64,000 bases of DNA from positions 62,001-126,000 of the forward strand of contig WSUB01000046.1 of the NCBI GenBank assembly GCA_019633425.1, in the 5' to 3' direction. The notes beneath the pieces were generated by a model, which made no database searches, was not told the origin of the DNA, and saw only the letters and a program-made list of their open reading frames with translations. Shown piece after piece: positions 1-11,086 of this stretch (position 1 is the first letter of the stretch; each line of letters starts with the position of its first letter). The translations under genes were made by a program, and so were the position numbers. Origin of the DNA: Tulasnella sp. 424 (Eukaryota > Basidiomycota > Agaricomycetes > Cantharellales > Tulasnellaceae).

Positions 1-228
1 CCTTTCGGGGTCGAAGTGGTCAACGGGACGCACTCGTCTGGTATAGCCTATTTCAAACAGGAACTTATCGCCGTCAGATAGGATATTTTCTGCTGGGAAG
101 ATTGGCATCATCGATGCGTACGTCGTCGCTAGAGCACGATTTATGGCAAGAGCCGAGGTCCTTTGCCACGCCGTGAGTTTATGCATAGACTTCGACCCAA
201 GGGACAGTAGCCGACTTGGAAGTTAATA

Positions 229-691
229 GTGTCCATGCAGATCAACGGCCCGGGGATGATCAAGCCGGCTCTCCCACACAAAGAAGTCCTCCAGCTTGGC
301 CCCGCGACCAACGTATGGAATTTGCTTCACATCGATGATCTGTGTAAGTTTTATACCTTGCTTTTCGACCACGTCATGTCTGGAAACGACAAGAGTACAA
401 ACCCGGTTCTCCGGGGCCAGCGGTGAAGAGTATGTTTGGGCAGACGTTGCGAAGGAATTAAAGTTGCTCTACGCTGCAGGAGCTATCGAGAGCGCTACAC
501 CCAAGGCGGTCACTCTACAGGATGGGCCAGACCTCATTATAGTTGTTTCCGACGCCCGTGTAGTCTTGAAAAGGGGACCCAGCACGTTCGGCTGGAACAT
601 GCAGGGCGCTTCGCTTTGGGAGACATTACCTAAAAAGGTCGTACACCATCGCCAAGATGAAGACCAAGACTTAAAGAGGGGAGTTCGTTGA
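229..691 (+). pseudogene. Decayed NAD(P)-dependent epimerase / NmrA-like gene (3' part)
   Basis: Two adjacent reading frames together resemble the C-terminal half of fungal NAD(P)-binding epimerase-like proteins. The first (229-426) carries a segment like the family's 'QIPGLIKAAL...GTNVWNHVHIDDL' region (here NVWNLLHIDDL). The second (from about 410 to 691) carries the next segment, GEEYVWADVAKELK, and the C-terminal 'G..GASLWETLP' tail. The join near 405-412 needs a one-base shift, and no GT-AG intron explains it, so I read it as a frameshift. The N-terminal Rossmann fold was not found upstream in the window; it may lie beyond the left edge or be lost. The family call is from remembered family patterns. 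The pseudogene status is inferred from the frame break and could be overturned by an unusual intron. Confidence 0.5.
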
Positions 692-1155
692 ATATACTCG
701 GAACGGATGAAATGCGACGATGCACTGGAGCGAGTTGGGTGCTGTTTCGGCTACGAAAGTGAAACTATTTCGCCACCCAGAACATGGGAGTGCAGCAAAA
801 TCGAGGGTGAAGGTACTTTGTCGGGTTGATTGCAAGGAGCCAATGAGGTTTCCTCTAGTGTTTACGTCATATCCCCGAGTTCGTCGCCCTCGAGATCTTG
901 AATTCTGGGAAGCCGAGTTGAGCGCTAAACTGGGCAGTTTTTATCTGATGTCGTGCGACACTGATAATACGTGGTCTACGAAGGCTAAATTTACCTCTTC
1001 AGAGGTCGCAAGACTTAGGGGGCTCAAATGCCCTTATGGGTGTTGGTTTTGAGGCGTGTGGACCAAGGGGGATTGGTTGGCTCCTGAACACCGTGACGGA
1101 AATTGAGCCATTGCGTTCCTTTTGCCCACAGTCGGTCGACTACATAATCGCTTTT
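692..1155. other. Intergenic, no gene recognised
   Basis: Between the epimerase remnant and the PSD1 start. A 110-codon open frame (720-1052) has no recognisable family pattern and probably is not a gene. The stretch presumably holds the PSD1 promoter, but no clear TATA box was identified. Confidence 0.5.
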
Positions 1156-3249
1156 ATGTACCGCGCAATCCGTCGCCTTCCCTCTCTTTCCTCTCCGCCG
1201 GTCTCCCTCTTCCCTAACCTAGCTTTAAGCCGTTCCCTCTTGACGTCCCGTTCGTTCTCGACGTCGTCGCCGCTGGCAATGCGACCCCCTTTCGTCGGCC
1301 GCCGTTTCTTGAACATCCTTCCCCGACGAAGACCCAGCGCAACACGAGTCCTTCGCTCATTACACACCTTTTACAAACGCGGAGATCCTAATGTCGATGC
1401 CCCACCCAAGCGAGAGAGGAGAAAACCATTGTACTGTGCGTTCAGACGATCTTTTTCGGCCTTCTCGTGTGCCGCAGTCCAGGTCCTAACGCTCCCCTGT
1501 GGTCCTCGTTCTAGCTCGCGTCGCTGATGCATGGAACAATACGCCGACCAAGTGGTATCCTTTGCCCATTGGCGTAGGAGCTCTATTGCTCGCAGCTGTC
1601 CAGTACCGGAAAGACCAGAGGAAACGGAGCGAGCCCGAAGTCGTGGCAGACAGCGATGGCACTTCCGTCAGAGTGAAGCATCCATGGCAGGCAAGTTTGG
1701 TTCCCATCTTTCCTATCATATCTCAGTTCTATCACCTTGCAATGCGGCCTGTGGCGTCTCAGCCGCGGTCGCGTCATTTTGCACCGCGCGTGTCCGCACC
1801 AGATGCAAGGGAGCGGGGAATCTCAGGCCGCCGTTCACTTGCTCACTATTACTCGGATCTCACCGTACTGCCTCATTCTTAGGTCAATGTCCTCGGCGCC
1901 CTACCACTACGGAATTTGTCACGGCTTTGGGGTTATTTGAATTCTGTGGAGCTTCCCGTTTGGTGCAGACCTTCTGGTTACCGGCTCTACGCATGGATAT
2001 TCGGCTGCGACCTCACTGAAATCGAACCTTCGGATCTACGGTCATACAAGAGCTTGGGAGATTTCTTCTATCGCGGATTGAAACCCGGTGCTCGACCTGT
2101 GGCAAATACGGCTTTGGTAAGGCAGTCCCTCAGCAGGTCGTGGGCACAGGTACTAATTGAATCCCTTCCTTTCATAGGTATCCCCAGCAGACGGAACGGT
2201 AATTCACTTCGGAGTCATTGACAACCACCAAATCGAGCAAGTGAAAGGCGTAACCTACTCGGTCGATGCTCTCCTCGGCATTCCTTCATCCAAACCAGCC
2301 CACGAAGTCGAGTTCGCCGCCCGCCCCACCGCAGACGTCGACGACCAGGAATTCGCAAGCGTCAACGGCATCGACTACTCCTTAGGACAGCTTCTTGGAC
2401 ATACCGCTGTGGAAGATCCAGAGGCAGAAGCAATGGAGGAAGGCACCATCTCTCGACCCGATTCGCCTACTGGAATCAAGGATGTTTCCACCACTCCAAA
2501 CGACTCTGTGGACCACCTCCAGAAAACCGCCGAGGTCGCTGCTACTCTGGGTTCCCAATCGATGCCACCACTGGCTAGAAAGGCCACTGGGGCAGTCAAG
2601 CCAGGAAACCAACTTTACTTCACCGTCATCTACCTTGCTCCCGGAGATTACCATCGGTTCCACAGTCCTACTTCGTGGGTTGTTGAACGAAGACGACACT
2701 TTGCTGGTACGTCTTGTTGAAGGACAGCTCCAGGGGGTTTCGGAAGCTGACTTGAAGCAACCACGTAGGTGAATTGTTTTCGGTCTCTCCATTCCTCGTC
2801 AAGCGGTTAGCCAATCTCTTCGTCCTCAACGAACGCGTTGCGTTGCTCGGTCGATGGCGTTACGGCTTCTTCGGTATGGTTCCCGTGGGAGCTACGAACG
2901 TTGGTAGCATCAAGGTCAACTTTGACAAGGTACGAAACCCGCTTCCGATGATGAACCCTTTGCGCAGTAGATCTCACCCTCTTCCCTAAATTAACGATAG
3001 AAACTCCGCACCAACCTCCCCGCCCGTCCTCCCCCTCCGTCACCAGGAACGTACTCTGAAGCCACTTACCATTCGGCCTCCGCACTGCTACGTGGCCAAC
3101 CGCTAGTCGCTGGTCAAGAGATGGGCGGTTTCTGCCTCGGAAGCACGATCGTGTTGGTATACGAGGCACCTCCCGACTTCCAGTTTTCCATCCAACCTGG
3201 CCAGAAAGTCCGAGTTGGCCAGGCTTTGGGAGACGTAGCTTCAAAATAA
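1156..3249 (+). CDS. psd1: Mitochondrial phosphatidylserine decarboxylase
   Basis: Converts phosphatidylserine to phosphatidylethanolamine at the mitochondrial inner membrane. Six exons join in frame to 542 aa: 1156-1435, 1515-1690, 1883-2116, 2178-2706, 2769-2929 and 3001-3249. The N-terminus ([13 protein letters not shown]...) is Arg/Ser-rich like a mitochondrial presequence. It is followed by a hydrophobic segment near residues 103-121 ([19 protein letters not shown]). The decarboxylase domain includes [20 protein letters not shown] and [11 protein letters not shown]. Near the C-terminus is the self-cleavage motif LGST at residues 506-509; cleavage before Ser508 would give the pyruvoyl cofactor on the alpha chain. 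An insert of about 100 acidic, Ser/Thr-rich residues sits inside the domain (about 2330-2590). Intron 2 (1691-1882, 192 nt) is GC-AG. The ORF starts at the first ATG giving a presequence. The function is well supported by the motif. Confidence 0.95.
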
Positions 3250-3684
3250 ACAACCACGACGGCCGGAACTGTCACATCTACTTTACTAAAAAATTTCTTT
3301 GCTCCTCATCTTTTGACGACCATGCTATGACTACTTAGGACTTTCATCAAAACAACACATTTTCGGAACAACGCTCCTCCCCTCGCATATGCCCTCCCAT
3401 TTACCCTCTCTTCCCATCATTACCTCCGCCTTGGTTCAACCTGCAGCATATACTCCTTCAATCCGCTCCCCCTTACTCCCCGCTAGAAGCATACGATCCG
3501 GCTTTTGTTGTTTATACCATTATATTCTTCAACAGAATTCTAATTCTACATTCGAGCTGGAGCTCATATATTTCTACGAGGGTGACGCGGTGGGGGGGAG
3601 CCTCGAGTCGTATTCGGGGGAATCCAAAGCTTGTACCATTTTCTTTGGATTGGAAACGGGCCATTAGATTAGCGATTGCGCGCT
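3250..3684. other. Convergent 3' intergenic spacer
   Basis: Between the ends of psd1 (+) and the ChaC gene (-). It presumably holds both 3' UTRs. A 92-codon open frame (3389-3667) shows no family pattern and is rejected. No terminator-like hairpin stands out. Confidence 0.6.
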
Positions 3685-4825
3685 TTACATTGCCGTGACA
3701 CGCACCTCCAAAGCGAACAAGTAAGAGTCAGTTGACTGGGGTGCGAGCTCACGAATGGATTCGGCGAGTTTGTAGAGATAGTCCTGCAGCAGATGTTCTT
3801 AGCGAGTACAGACATAGGAGGAAGTGATGCAAGTACCTTGTTCCTGCCAGAAGGTCCTTCTGAGCGCCAGATCCGGTCTGCTAAGACGCCTAGGGGTTCG
3901 GAACCGACTGCAGGAGGCGAGGTCGTTTTAGATAGGGAGCCTCGAGATTAAAAGGAGAGATCTCACTGAAAGAAGGATTATCTGGCCGACCGACGTATAC
4001 CTTTAACCAGCTCAGTGTCTCAGCCTTAGTTACAGCGAACGAGAAAACGCAGACCACCATACCGTTGCCTTCAACAGCAAAAACGAGAGGAACTCAGCTC
4101 AGGCCGCATGTAGCCAGTAAGAGACGATCTTCACCTTTGGCACGACGATGCGTTCTTCTCCATCGATGACATCCCAAACGTCGATGTTTTCTTCGTTGTA
4201 TCCTTCCTGTTTGAGTGAAATGCGTGATCGGGGTCGTGAATCCCGACATCCCCTGACTAAGGATTATCTGACCAACCTTTTCTCGATGATCTGAATGAAA
4301 GGTAGTCGGTTCGTAATTACTCTGAAGGCGTGCTGGGGTAATGCTCACCTAGATATGCCTTCACTTCCACGGCGTGCTTGGGATCAACGGTCCAAGCCAC
4401 ACCCCAAACGACATCCCCTTCTGGGAACGGATCCTATTACTTGATCCCGTTAAGATATTGCTTAGGCACTGTACTATGAAAGTCTTACCGCGCCTGAGAA
4501 CTTGACCCAGTCCTCGGTATGTACGAGAGTGACCACTCTGCCTGGAGCCTAAACGTAAGCTTCAGCAATCGGCCCCCGACGGCTCTCGGTACGAGATGCT
4601 TTTGCAACTTCCCACCTCAGGAACTCCACGGTGGTCGGTCGAGCTATGAGCAAACCTGCGGACACATCCCTTCAAGAAACCTGGCGTTCTCTTGATTGCA
4701 TGGGGAGGAGGCTGGAGGAGCGATCGTCAAGAACTATCACTGAGGGACCGCGACCCCACTCCAACCTTGAAAATGAGGGATCCGTAACCAAATACAATGT
4801 AGGTGCCATCGCCTTCAGAGACCAT
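3685..4825 (-). CDS. ChaC-family gamma-glutamylcyclotransferase (glutathione-specific)
   Basis: Degrades cytosolic glutathione to 5-oxoproline and Cys-Gly. Ten exons (transcript order) join in frame to 198 aa: 4766-4825, 4616-4711, 4541-4548 extended to 4489-4548, 4349-4433, 4277-4290, 4135-4206, 4063-4068, 3967-4000, 3837-3907, 3685-3783; the third exon is simply 4489-4548. Family landmarks appear in order: VFGYGSLIFK, PPPHAIKRTPG, RRFAHSSTDHRGVPE, GRVVTLV, VWGVAW, YLDHREKEGY (the conserved REKxGY glutamate region), YVGRPDNPSF and GPSGRNKDYLYKLAESIREL. Exon 5 is only 14 nt and carries the DHREK codons. Exon 7 is 6 nt (Ala-Thr). The alternative is one 134-nt intron across 4001-4134, which drops those two residues but keeps frame. 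The 5' donor of intron 1 is GTTGGA. Family assignment is firm; which glutathione pool it acts on is inferred. Confidence 0.9.
4063..4068 (-). other. 6-nt microexon (Ala-Thr) of the ChaC gene
   Basis: GCAACG (minus strand) is flanked by a 66-nt intron (4069-4134, GTGAAG...TTGAAG) and a 62-nt intron (4001-4062, GTATGG...TTAAAG, branch-like TAACTAAG). Both have normal sizes for this genome, whereas skipping it would leave a 134-nt intron. Including it gives VVPK-AT-VYVGRPDNP, which keeps the residues usually present before the 'Y(I/V)G..DNP' strand. Confidence 0.6.
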
Positions 4826-4996
4826 CGGATGTGAGCAGTTTGTTATGACTTCTAGATCGTGTTGAGTAATGGAGCGAGAATAAGGCGTTTGTGGGATCCG
4901 GCCGCGTGAACACCGCGGGAAAGGAAAGCGACGCGAAAAGTACGAAATCAAAAAGAATCCATAATGATAATGCGAAATGCACGTAGGAAATCACAT

Positions 4997-7900
4997 CTAT
5001 GCTCGTAAGCTAGCCACAATGACGGTCTTTTTATTAGACTCGTCGGGATTTTGGGAGAAGGACGTCGGCGAGACTTCCTGGCTATCTGACGGTGCTGGAG
5101 CAAGCCTGCAACTGAGAGACCATCCTTCAATGGAATATACGCCAGGTTTGACAATCCAAGCTTTGGCTCGAATCGAAGTGGTAGATGATGGGGGTATGGA
5201 CCCACGATGTGCCAGTGCACCAATGTATCGTGGAACAGGATGCTGCCTGATGGTTCCAATTGATCAGTAATTACGATTGGTTCAAGACAATATGACGACG
5301 CACGACTGATCCAAGGCACTCTTTGGAGTAAGGGAGAGCGAGAATTCGACAGCTTGGAGGGACGAAGTGTTGCGAATATTGAAGATCACGGGCAAGACCA
5401 AAGGTCTTCGAATATTGTCAGCCCTCCATTTTGTCAGCAGGAGGGTATGTTGGGCTTACTTTGCCGTGAAGTCATGCTCAGTTCGTTCCGCAGCCACAAC
5501 TTCCACTACGAGGGGATCTTCATCGTGGTTCCATGTCGAGTTCCGTATAGAGCTGACTAAAGCCTCCCTCTCCCGCGTGGTTTCCGCGTACATGCTCCTA
5601 GTTTTCTTGGTCTTGCCAGCAGAGTCAAGTCCCAGCTCGGCTCGAAGCACAACATCTTTGAGATTACTTGCGCCTGACCCCAGAGATAATCCACTAACAA
5701 CGCTGAACCCGGTTCGCGGATGTTCTGAAGTAGTGGACCAACAAATAACCAGTTCAAGGTCGGAAGGGGTGAAGAGTGGAAAGATATGTGGCCTGTCGGA
5801 TGGTGGAATTAGAGGGAACTGAGTAGATAACGATTGGTGAAGTCTTTGGCGTCGGGTTGCTTGAACAATCCTGTCCAAAGTGTTCAGGGTTTCCTTATTA
5901 TTGTTAGACTGGGTTGGGTCAGTTTCTGCAGAACAAGGTTCAAATACATTTCCTCACCCCTTGCAAGACGCTAACGTGGAGGTCAACCGGCGGTGGACGA
6001 TCTTTTTCAATGGATCGTCCTTGGAGTACATCGTCGATTTTTTGCACGAGATATTGGAAGGAGGCCGTTTGAAGAGCGCTAGATGCCAGCTTAACTGATT
6101 CCAATCGCCGCATGATCTGCTTTCCTGGAATGGCCGGAAGCTGGCCTCTGGGGTTTGAGTCCATGTCCGTCAGTGACAAGGTAAGGTGAGAGAAGTAAAG
6201 ATATGACGTACACTTCCGGTGCTAGGTCTCTTTCGACAGCATTCCACACCCATGACGGGCTTACAGCGACGACATTAGACACCTGGATATCACTGCTGCT
6301 GCCAACATTTTCTATCTCCAGACTGATCAAGTAGCTGGCATCCTTGCCGTGTTGCGGTCGCACGCCAACCAAGATGTCAACTACTGGCTCGACATCTATC
6401 AGATGTTCAACGAGACAACCGTAGAAGACTGGAGCGGATACGTCCTGTTATGTGACTGAGTGGTGAGTATAGCAATCGATCACTAACGTTAAAATGACGC
6501 ACTTCACGGAATACCAATAGTGTAGCCAGCTCGAAAGGAGCCAGTTGATGTGCTTGGACTAGGAGCGGCAACTCGAACGACTCTCCGGGACGAAGCGAAG
6601 CCGATGAATGGACCCGATCCAATGGTATTCGGACGGGCTCTGGCGGCAGTAAACAGTTATTTGATGAAATAGTTGTAACAGGATGGTCTATGGTTGCCTT
6701 TGTGAGCAACATTCAAAGGGGTCAACGATTCAAACCTTACCTGTCTCCTGGATGGAATCTATAGCTGATAGTATACAGCCTCCATTGGAACTCTCTCCGA
6801 ATACCGCCCATAGTTCACTGATGTCCGTAGTCCCCATATTCGTCACCAAGATCGAAAGACTCCGGAGTTCTCCAAGCCCAAGTGATGATGGTAATCGCGG
6901 CACTCGAACTTTCAGTCGTCCACCACTCTGTTTAATGTCAACTCTCATGAACATATCACTTGCATGTGTGACGGAGCGCTGCTGGGCCACGGTATCGTTC
7001 AAACGCCGACCTCGAATCCCCAAAGATTCTCGGACGGGCATTAGCGAAAGGAACTTGAAGCTGAAGTGAGTCACCTCGAGAGAGACTACCCGAGACGAAC
7101 AAATAAAGAAAGAGACCTGCATCGACCAAAAGTGAACCATGACTCCCAGCGCAGAATAACGGCAAGACATACCGTTCGGCGTTCCTTAGGCCCGAGTTGA
7201 ATCTCCGGTACCACTTCGATTTCAACTCCTTCAGGAATCCCATCTCCACCTTCGTTTTGGCCGATATCCCTCACCAAAATCGTTGCGTCGCTAAGAGTAA
7301 GCTCGGTTTCAAGCGGGTTCTTCACCACGATGTCGACCCAGAGCTTTTCTCCAACTTCCCCGCTTCCGCTCTTCTCTAAGCGTTCCTTGTTGTTGTCTGG
7401 TGCGGCACGCCAAAATGTTCGCCACCGTTCTTCAAGCGCCTCCAGTGTCTCTTGAGTCCTCTCGTTCAGATCGACTGGATCGCCTTCTCGCGAATGGAGG
7501 GCAGCAAACCGCCGGCGAGTCCGAGATGCTTGGGAGATAGAGACTGGTAAAGAGAATTCGTCGAGAGGAGGAGGTTCAGAAGTGGTACTGATTAAGTGCT
7601 ATGAGGAATGGAGAGGTTTTCATCTCATGGTCAAACTCGGTTTTGATCCATCCTAACCTCGTAGGCGAGTCGGTAATCCTCTAACAGAACCTTGTCTCCG
7701 TCTCCAGGGACGCCTTGAACGACCACGGAACCCCTCAGCAAACCAAGGAAGAGCTTAACCGCTCCGGCTACATCTCCAGTGGTGTACTTCATTCTGCCTA
7801 AATGGCGAAGGTCAGTAATTCAGCCCACTGTCGGGTTCACGTCAAACTTACCAAGAGAGAGTTCAATGCTAGGTAACAAAGCATCAAATGAGACAGGAGA

Positions 7901-9889
7901 ATGGTCCTTGCCCTCAACGTCCTCGAAGGATGGAGACAGCATCTTCTCAGGTGGAAGAAGGTAGAGTTCATGAGCTCTCTTGAGCAGGTACATTGTCAAC
8001 GGTTTCTGAGCAACGATCCACAAGAGGAGTTTAGCTCGGGACTATACCCCAATGGGGTGGTGATGGACCTACAACACCACACTTCTCCAACCTATTGGCT
8101 GCGAACACATACCACATGGCAGCGACCCTTCGGAAGCCCTTGCGTAAGCACATCAAAGCTGCTTGAGCGATGAGCAAAGCGAAGGGAGCTTCTTCCGTCT
8201 GAAGTAGGAAACCGAGATCAGAATCGGTTTCGCAGCAGGCACGTGTCGCGAACTTACGGCGCCCGCGGCCCAAACCAGCCACTTTTCGCCGCCCAATTGC
8301 AGGATATCCTGCACTCCGACTTCCCATCTAGAGGCATAGACCAACCCTTTCAACTGGGCTGCAGCTCCAACTTGTATGTCCTCCCTTCCTCCTAACGCAG
8401 TTCCCGTTGTTAAAGGTGCCAAAGCGTACGCAGCATGAGCTTCTAACGTTAAGGAGGGCGCTAGAAGGAGAGGTAAGATATCTGATCCTCCTTTTCCTTC
8501 TTTCCGAATAGACTCCCACAAAGGGACTGCTAATTTATAATCTCCGAGCAGAGTTGCAAACTCTGCCAAACGCCGTTGAGGTGAAGGCGGCTGTGGTGCA
8601 TTGGAAAACGGAAGGCTGTTTGTCGAAACTGGGGATGTTGGGGACATTGTAGATGATATGGAAGATGATGCGGAGGATCCAAAGAGCCGTCGGGTTGAGG
8701 AGAAAAGACGCAAGGGAAGCCGACGAGAGTTCGAATACTACGTTGTAATATATCAGGTTCCACCCCGGTCGTATAATCCACAATGTTCCTTACTGTCTCA
8801 TTCCACTCCATGACACAACGTTCCATCCAAGGCACAAGGCTTTGGGTTACAAACTCGCGTATGAACCGAGCGGTGTTGACCGTATCTTCATCCGAAAGAT
8901 TGAGTACTTCCGTTGATGCGCCGTTCACGCCGTTAGTGTGCGGCAATACGCCTCCCCTCTCCGAGTTGACAGCAGGAGTTTGTAAAAGAGAGGGTAGTTC
9001 TGGTGGCGATGGTTTCAATTGCCTAGGTGTTTGCGGCGTGCTGAGGTTCAGAGACAATAAGTGGCAATGGAGGCCGTATTGCTTCTTGGTTGCGTTCATT
9101 AGTGCAGTTGTCCTGTACAACGAAGATGAGAACCGCTATTTAGAACGCTAGGAACGTGCAACCTACTCATCCTGGGTAAGGCTAGAGCGGTTGTTGGGGT
9201 GGACGATGAGCGTGTAGCGCAGGAGGTTCTGATCCACCCAAGGAGGAAAGTCGGCGATACGAGTATGAAGGTTGGCAACGGCCTGCAGTGGATTTGGAGC
9301 AAGAGTAGTCGTGGCGAGAATCACTGGAAGTGAATTAAAGGTTAGCCATGAAGCGTCAACTTGGGCGACGTCACTTACGAGCTACTGGATGATTCCAACC
9401 CTCCCCTCGAGCAGGCACTCTATCTCCATCAAGGCAAAATTTAAGCTCTTGCCACCATTTCGTATCACCTTTGAGAGGTTCGCCTTTATTCCTGCTCTCC
9501 AAATCCTCGACCCAACCGGCGGCCTTCTTCGCGATCCGGCCGCTGATCCAGTCAATAGTCCGACCTGCGCGAGCCTCTTCATCTTCTCGACAAGCGCTTT
9601 CAACTTGGGTGAGCTCGGAGAAGCGAAGAGTAAAGGAGGAATGGGTAACGGGAACGAGAGTTGTAGTTCGAGTTATGACTGAGAGCAACGACGCTCAGTA
9701 TATTTAGGCCCTAGCCAAGAATGGAATTTGAGTTTTACCTTGACCGAGAGGAGAGAAGTTCTCGAGTAGCTGATGGAGAGGTGGTATTTGATTGGATTGT
9801 AATAAGGCTGCGAGGTCGTCAGTCGCAAAGACCACGACATGGGGCGTCAGCGACAGCGGGAGAGGCATCAAAGTAGGTTTGGCTAACAT
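4997..9889 (-). CDS. TRS85: TRAPP III complex subunit TRS85 / TRAPPC8
   Basis: Subunit specific to TRAPP III, the Rab-GEF complex for Ypt1/Rab1 in autophagy and ER-Golgi traffic. The N-terminal exon begins MLAKPTLMPLPLSLTPHVVV (9889; an internal Met at 9868 is also possible) and continues LHQLLENFSPLGQ. Exon 2 follows (about 9380-9680: THSSFTLRFSEL, CREDEEARAGRTIDWI, WVEDLES, EGWNHPVA). Next come segments for RYTLIVHPNN, KKQYGLHCHLLSLNL (near 9080) and the helical-repeat part FATLLGDYKLAVPLWESIRK (about 8530). C-terminal beta-sandwich-like segments follow at 7.1-7.3, 6.4-6.6 and 6.1-6.3 kb. The end reads AKAWIVKPGVYSIEGW... and stops at 4997. About 4.9 kb with many short introns; I did not resolve every exon. 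The length (>1,200 aa) and segment order fit the family. Confidence 0.85.
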
Positions 9890-11086
9890 CCACGATCGAC
9901 GTAGGAATATTGCGCGTCGCCCCTCAGGGTCTTTCGTTCTCCACTAAACCTGGCACCTGCCCGTTTCTATTCTTGTAGTGAATGCGGCACCAATGTTCGG
10001 GCTTCCCACACGGAGATGTGATAGATGCTCTCGTTCGTGGTGACAACTATAGATATAATAAAGCCTGGTGTATCCGAGCGTCGGAGTGCCTGCCTGCTTA
10101 ACCATAGACTTTATCGCATATCCAGAGCCCTAACAGGAAGGCGCACCTGCACATCGACTATTTACGGGTTTTATTTCGGATCTTCGGCTCTCTTCCTTCA
10201 ATTTTGGTGCGACTCGTCCTAGGGAAACGCGTTCCAAAACACAAAGCTTTGTGTTTAACCCCTGAACATAGATTGATCAGCTCGGTACTTTATTCTGTGA
10301 TACTCCCCGCATGGACTATTGGGTGCTTTTTTACGTCTGTCTCACCTTAAGATCATTTCGACCACAGTCGATGGTAGATTGTTTGCTTCTGCATCTGTAT
10401 CTGGAACACTTTGTCTCTCGCTAGGTACACTATCGCTTGTGTATATCACCAGACGTGACGTAGATTCACTCAACCCGATAATCCCATCCGTGATCTGGGT
10501 CGTTATCTTGTATGCGAGGGCCAGGGTGTGATTTAGTTAGCCTCCTCATACTCAGCTCATTCAGCATGGTGATTTGGAAAGAAAGTATCACTGGCAAATG
10601 GCCTTAAAAATACCTCTGTCTCGAAAGGTTCCCCCCCCCCCCTTTCCCTCACGAAAATGCTGGGGAAAGGCATTACCTAGTAAAACTTTTGTAGGGTCCA
10701 TCGCGTCCTCCGGGGAATCAGGGAATGCGTATGTAACTGCAATCGGTAAGTAATTCGTATAGAGCCAATTCAAGGACATGGTCCTGCCGACGCCGCTGTA
10801 CTACTTGAGCTTCGAAGCCGCTTTAGGCCGCAAGGTAGAGCATATCAGAACCCAGTCTGAGAAATCTCCTTGGAAGTAGGTTCATTTCGGAGGAACGAAC
10901 TCCGCTGATCACAGGGGGTCCAGTGCATTTCGTCAGACCACGTGAGCCCCAAGGCAAGTCCGTGTCCGCGGCTTTCCCACTCTGGATGTCTTCGACGTCG
11001 ATCGGACCTTTATATACATCCCAGAGGCACAAGGTGCTTACACCAGACGATCATCTTGCGTCCCCTCTTTCTTTTCACCATCCATC
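9890..11086. other. Intergenic region upstream of TRS85 and the SHB17 array
   Basis: No gene recognised. Small open frames (10025-10222, 10319-10531, 10588-10779) have no family pattern. A run of 12 C lies near 10631-10642. From about 10840 the sequence resembles the spacers before the second and third SHB17 copies, so the left edge of the tandem duplication lies near there. Confidence 0.6.
10939..10944. promoter_or_regulatory. CACGTG element before SHB17-like copy 1
   Basis: CACGTG palindrome (E-box / Cbf1- or Pho4-type) about 143 bp before the ATG at 11087. The same hexamer occurs at almost the same distance before copies 2 and 3, followed in all three by GAG and then a conserved 'CGCGGCTTTCCCACTC' stretch. 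Function is inferred from position only. Confidence 0.45.
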
